Shown here: in pieces, positions 51,701 to 58,359 of the stretch
How positions within the stretch are numbered: the first letter of the stretch is position 1
Layout of the letters: each line of letters opens with the position of its first letter
Source of the DNA: Larix kaempferi
Lineage: Eukaryota; Streptophyta; Pinopsida; Pinales; Pinaceae
Length of the DNA stretch: 64,000 bases
Direction of reading: 5' to 3'
NCBI GenBank assembly: GCA_027924585.1
Contig: BSBM01000260.1
Location: forward strand, 15,079,001-15,143,000
Notes under the pieces: model-generated
Seen by the model: only the letters and a program-made list of their open reading frames with translations
The model's database searches: none
What the model was told of the DNA's origin: nothing
Made by a program: the position numbers and the translations under genes

Positions 51701-54700
51701 TATGAAGAACACCTCACTATGGAAACCTTTGGAATTTTTTCTCTACTCGGATGAGGAAAATTGTGAACTGTTTTCAATTAGTAGTGATATGGTGATGTTC
51801 TATTTCCGGGTCATTATTTCTTATTCTTGTAATAGGTTTATGATATATTCAATGAATTAAGTTCTTTTGATACCCAATTTTTTAATGGTATTCAACAATC
51901 TGGATCAAATTCTTTGAACTCTATGATGGGTCTTACTAATCATGTTGCCAAGGCACTTCTTTTATAAAACTTTATATTTATCTTTTATGCAGGTAATAGG
52001 AAAGCTAAGCGAGGGAAAGGCTTCACATATACCTTACCGTGATTCCAAACTCACTCGCCTTTTGCAGTCGTCATTGAGTGGACATGGACATGTATCGGTA
52101 TGCATATATTGCTTATTATGTTTTAACTATGTTTTTTATGTATGATTTGTGTCAAGTGATTATAATCAGATGACAAGCAATCTGGACTAAAAAACTATTT
52201 TAATTGCTGCTATGCAAGCCATCAATACTGCAAAATCGGATCTGCATTTTACATAAACCTAGATACAAATGTCTAGTGATATTATGACACTCTCTTTGCA
52301 TTATATGATTTGAAGATTATTTGTAATGTTGTGCTTTTGCTCTTGTAAAATATTTGTCATAGCCATTTTAGGGAAAAGTAAATGGATAGGTTTTAATAGT
52401 CCCCCAAGACATCTATACACCTCATAAGTTTGCTACAATGCCAGTTCTATACATTTTGTCCACCTACATGGGAAAAAATATATACATGTTTGAGTGGGGA
52501 GTTCTTTGTTTCTTTTAAAGGCATCCTTGAAACAATTGTTGTTCCAGTTAACATGGCACAGTTATCATACAGCTAGTATGCACAATCATACCAGAATCAA
52601 TTAATGCGGAGGAAACACACAAAACCTTAAAATTTCCAAGACATCTATACACCTCAGACATTTTCTATAATGCTAATTTTATACATTTTTTCCATACATG
52701 AGAATTTTTCTTTAAATGCTTATGTGGAAAAGTTCTTCATTTCTTAAAGGTGTCATTGAAATAAGTTTTGCTCCAGTTAACATGGCACAGTTGTCATACA
52801 GCTCATCTGCACAATCACACCGGCATCAAGTAACATGGAGGAAACACACAACACATTAAAATTTGCACAAAGAGCCAAACGAGTTGAAATTCGTGCTGCT
52901 GCAAATAGGGTGAGTTTTCTCAAGAGATACTAAAATTGCAATGAAAGAAAATAACAAGCATGGGTGATTTTATGGAAGTTCTTTTATAATGCATCTTTAT
53001 TCTCTTTATTGCGAAGATGAAACTTGTTTTCTTGTTGCATGGATAGATCATCGATAAAAATTCATTGATCAAGAAGTACCAAAAGGAAATTTCCAGTTTG
53101 AAGCATGAGCTCGATCAACTAAAGAGGGGAATTATTGTGACACCTACTCACGAGGAGCTTCTTACACTGAGGCAACAGGTTTTTCTAATCCTTATCTATA
53201 CGTTACTCTAATTATGCAATTGGAAGTTTCTATCCCTAATGCCTGAAGTGAAACTTTATATAATTGTTTTGAAAACCAGAGGTTATTGGAATATAATTAT
53301 AGATTTAGGTAAATAGATTTTATAAACCAGAGGTTATTGGAATATAATTATAGATTTAGGTAAATAGATTTTATAAACCAGATGTTATCGGAATATAATT
53401 ATAGATTTAGGTAAATAGATTTTATTAGTATTTGTTTGAAGGATTTCAGTCCTGAAAGTTTGCTGCATACTGTAATTAGCTTGAAGCTGGACAAGCGAAA
53501 ATGCAATCAAGGCTAGAAGAAGAAGAGCAAGCAAAGGCAGCACTTATGGGTAGAATCCAGAAACTGACAAAGCTAATCCTTGTGTCTACAAAGAATACAA
53601 TTTCTACCAATATTTCGGATATTCCTGCTCATCAACACAGGCACTCGTTTGGTGAAGAGGAGGTAATGGCATTTTTTTTCTTTGCAACACTTAGCTGATC
53701 AACTTAAATGCCAAAAGGGAAATTGTCAAAGTAGCTATGTTTGTTAGTTTACTGCTCACTTCCAAATGTTCTGAGTTGGGGAAAACTGTTAAATTTTGGT
53801 TAGGGTTAGGGTTTGATGCAGAGAAATCAAAATTCATATGCTTTAATGCAGGATTAAATTCAACAGAAGCAGAATAGTACAGCAGTAAACAACCAATATA
53901 ATTTAAAACATAATTTTCATCTCTTTCAACTTTAACACTACCAAGTAGGTCCCCATGTTAAAGCAATCTTCAGTAACATGTAATCAGCAGTAGTAGAATA
54001 ACATGTCTAATTCAGAAGAACAGATTAGAACACTTACCTGGAGTGTGGGACCCTTCCTATTATATACTCAGAAAATTAACTTTCAGAACTGACTGTGCCT
54101 CTCAGAGGCAAGTCATCCAATAGGAGCAAACTGACCCTTACTAGAGGGTAAGTACAAACCAGAGAGAGAGAGAGAGATGATAAGTTGAAGTCATAAAGGC
54201 AGCAGTGAACGTCAATGACAGTGAAAACACAGTGACAGTCCCAAGACTCAATACAAAAGGTCTGATCCAAAAGCTCAGTATATTACTATATAGAAGTAAC
54301 CCAACAAAAACTCAGTACTGTAGATCTGATCATAAACAAGGTTCCAACACATAGAACAGACCTAAATTAGGTCTCAGTACTCAGATCAGACACAAGATAA
54401 CTTTACAGGGGTTACAGTCCTCTTCTAGTAGGTATGAACAGACCAACAAAACTCACAGCCTTCACAATTATGTATTCAGCAGCTAGATCGTACCCACAGT
54501 GGTCACGGCCTTCACAAGCATGCACTTAGCAGACAAGTACAAACCCACAGTGCACATAACCTCCACAATCAAGCTCACGGCAGGCATAAAAAAAATCTCA
54601 ACAAGATCACAGATGGTGAAATATGCTGATGGGTAGCAGAACTGACCTTCAACAGGCTCACGGCTAAGTCACATGGACCCCAACAAGACTTCAGGAGACA

Positions 54701-57700
54701 TAAAAGATCCCAATATTATCTCTGCTAGCAGATCGGACCCTCACAAGGTTCATGGTTCAGCAGGAAACAGATCTAAGGGCCCACAGTTATGTCACATAAG
54801 GCAGGTGGGCTTCATATCTTACAAGCTAGGGCATGCAGCTTCCATGTGTGGACTCTTAGCAACCTGAAACAGTCCATCAAGGCTCACGGCCTAGTCCCAA
54901 AAGACAACAATAAGACCTCACTCAAGTCCTAGCAGCAAATACCCTTGACGTCATCAGTTCAGATCTGAATTATGTGAGTGATGGTCAACTTCAACAGATG
55001 GATGGCTTAAGCAGCAATATCAGATCTGATATATTAGAGTGTGAAGAAAACTCCATCAGGTGGGCGGCCTAATCAAATGAGCACAAGTAACAGGAAGAAC
55101 CCCTTAACCCTTTGATGTCAAGCATCAGAAGAATCAGAGCTGAGATAAGTGATGATAAGATGATGTCAAATGAGGAGATTAGTCTTCATTAAATAGATCC
55201 TCAATGACTTCTAGAATCTCCATAATTAAATCTTTATTTAAGTTAGGGTTCCATAGATTAGGGTGGGTACCAACACATAAGGGTTGAGACAGTGAAATAA
55301 TAAAAGTCACAATTTATAAAAATTATAAAATACAAATAAAGTGACTTTAAGTGGGTACTAGGGTCAAGGTTACCACACATATAAATCAATCAGGTGAGGG
55401 TACAAAGACGAACAAGTGGGATAAGTCAAAACATAAAACAAGGAAGTGTACATGACCCACAACCCTTAGAACCAAAGGGTGTACCACAATGGTGGGCAAT
55501 CAACCCTAATGCCCATAAGACCAAAACATTGAGGTGGTACAAATCAAGACAACTCAAGGTGGGTAGGTAACCCTTTTAAACAAGTTAAGGTGGTGAACAA
55601 GCCAAGGTACAAAACCTTCAAACCACAAGACCAAGAACAACAAGGTGGAAAGACCAAGGGTGAACAACCAAGGTGGGGTTACAAACTTACAACCAATCAT
55701 CTCTCTCTCAAGTGTTCCATACACTACCTAAAAGTCCATCATCACTGTATAAGGAAGGTCCACACTGGATGATGTGATCATATGGTCCTCCAAACCGTTC
55801 CATAGGTCAAATGCTAGTGACTCCATCAAGGGGTGGCTAGTCCCTTGAGAAGACCATCTAGCTCAACCATCTCGAAGACCTAGGAGAAGAGGACATCACA
55901 CATCATCATCTTGGTAATTGACCAAGAACCTCCATTCTCAAGGAATGGCTGTCAGCCCAAAGCTGAGCTTTAGTCTTAGACTGAGTCAAGTTGATCAACC
56001 ACTTGGTCTTTGACCAGGTTCTTCAGCCACAGGCTGAAGGTTGATTGAAGTCAACATGTTGGTAACTGACCAAGTGCCTCCATTCGTAAAGAATGGCTCT
56101 CAGCCCTAAGATGAGCTTTTAGTTCTAAATTGAATGTTGATCAACCACCTGCAGGACCTACTTGGTCCTTGACCAAGAATCTGCCTGGTCCTAGACTAGG
56201 ACGTCTCTGTCTCAACCTGCAGGATTTGCTTGGTCCTCATGACCAAGAGACTGTCTGGTCTTAGACCAGAATACCCTAGAGACAAATAGGGGCCCTAGCC
56301 ACATGCCAGGGACTTTGCCATGGCATCAATCTGCTTGGTCCTCGACCAAGAACCCTAGGAGACAGTTGGGGGCCCTAGGGTACCTTCTAGGGCCTTACTC
56401 TATACTTTGCCTGGTTAACATGACCAAGAACCCTATCTAACTGACTAGGGTACCATTCTCTCTGAGAATCGGTCTCGCAGCTGAACTAAAAAATTAACAA
56501 AAACAACCTGTGGTGTTTAATATAAAGTTTTCTGTTTCAATCTGGTGACAGTTAGCACAAATGTTGATATGCAGGAAGCGGCTCTGTTTTAACATGTTTC
56601 ACAAAGTTGTGCTACGCGCATATTTCCACTATAAAAGTATTTTATTTATGAGGTGGTCAATTTAGTTGGTGAATGTGCATACATTATTTGGTTGTTACTT
56701 TCTCCAGGACCCCGTTATCCTGGTATACTGCATCATTTGCTTGTCGATCAGCCAATCCATTATTGAATCTCCTGAGTCCTGATGTGGAACAGCTTAACTT
56801 CATCCATCAAATCAAGCTTCCAAACAATTCTTTGAAAGGTTCTGTTTAGCATCGATCGTTCCTTGAAGGCCATTTTCCTTATCCTGGTTTCTGACAAAAA
56901 AGAATCACCAAATATCATTACATCCTTTCCCTGATGAACTTAAAGAGTGACAGTTTGTAGAAGCAAGGCATATGCTTCAGCTTGATTATTTGTTGCAAGA
57001 CCTATTTTCCCTGGGAAAGTGACTTCAATATTCCTGTCGGGGTCAAAATGAAACTGCCCCCCCCCCCCACCCCAAATAATACAGCTACTTTTTTCACTCT
57101 GATTCATTGTGAATATCATAAGAACATTAATTTGTCTCAATATTTCATCTTTTAAAAATGATAGCGTAAGTGCATTTGTAAAATGAATGGCAACAATATC
57201 AATTTTTTTATAGGAAGCTGAGAAGTAGGTGGAGGAATTAGATTTTACGCTTAACTGATTATGTAGCAGTCAGATTTGTAAGATGCTCTGATACTGCTTA
57301 ATATGTCTTTTTCACAGTTGAGCATGTAGTTAGATCAAATTTATATCAAAATAGATTAAAACTTTCGTGAATAAGCAACTAAAGCCAATGAAATTTGTAA
57401 ATAACTAACTGATCAGTTTTAGTTTCTCGAAACCAAGTGTGGACTTAGATGAGTGTTGCGTATATTATGAGTGGTTTTCATACATACCAGCATACAAATC
57501 TACATATCCTTGTCTGACATTGAAATCTAGATTCTAAACCATGGATCAATGGAAATAGACATTTTAAAGTTGCTGTCTAATGGTGTAGCTGGTGCCTTGA
57601 CTTGCAAGAAATGATGTGGGTGATGTTGTCTTTTCGGTATCGATGGGTTTATTTCATGCAACTTCATTGTTTATAGCTTAAATCTTCTCTGTTTTCTTTT

Positions 57701-58272
57701 CAGAAAATGGATGCAGTACTTGACAGTCCAGGAGCATGCCTAGAGAATGAGACGTCTATGAATGAGGCTACTTCGACATTGCCTTTGGACTTGGAAAATG
57801 AAATAAAAACTGGCATTCAAAAATCTTTTAGTAAAAGCGATAATGACCCATTGTCTTACATCAGCTTACATGCAGACAGTACACAAGCTGGAGAACTTTT
57901 CAGTGGGACTGTTCGTGGAAGAAAGCCTCCTCCTGTAAGGCATTTCACTACATAAGTTTTAAGGATTTTGTTTTCATGTTGTGATTTCAAAGTATTAGCA
58001 TAAATGAAATTTATCCTCCAGTTGTTTCACATATTGACTTTTTGCTTATTAGTGATTGAAGTGAAAGATTGCTTGTGTAGACTTTTTCTAAATTTGTTTT
58101 TTAGCTTCTCTCTAAATTCGTGTGTTCCACTTTGAAGCCTATCAATCTGTTTAATAAGAGAGCAATGCATATTTGTAAACCTTGTGAGCTTCCTTCTATT
58201 TTTGTTATACAATTTACTTGGGATGCCCCTTCCTCATTGCAACTGTAAAATTATGATCCGATAAATCACACG

Positions 58273-58359
<87 letters not shown>

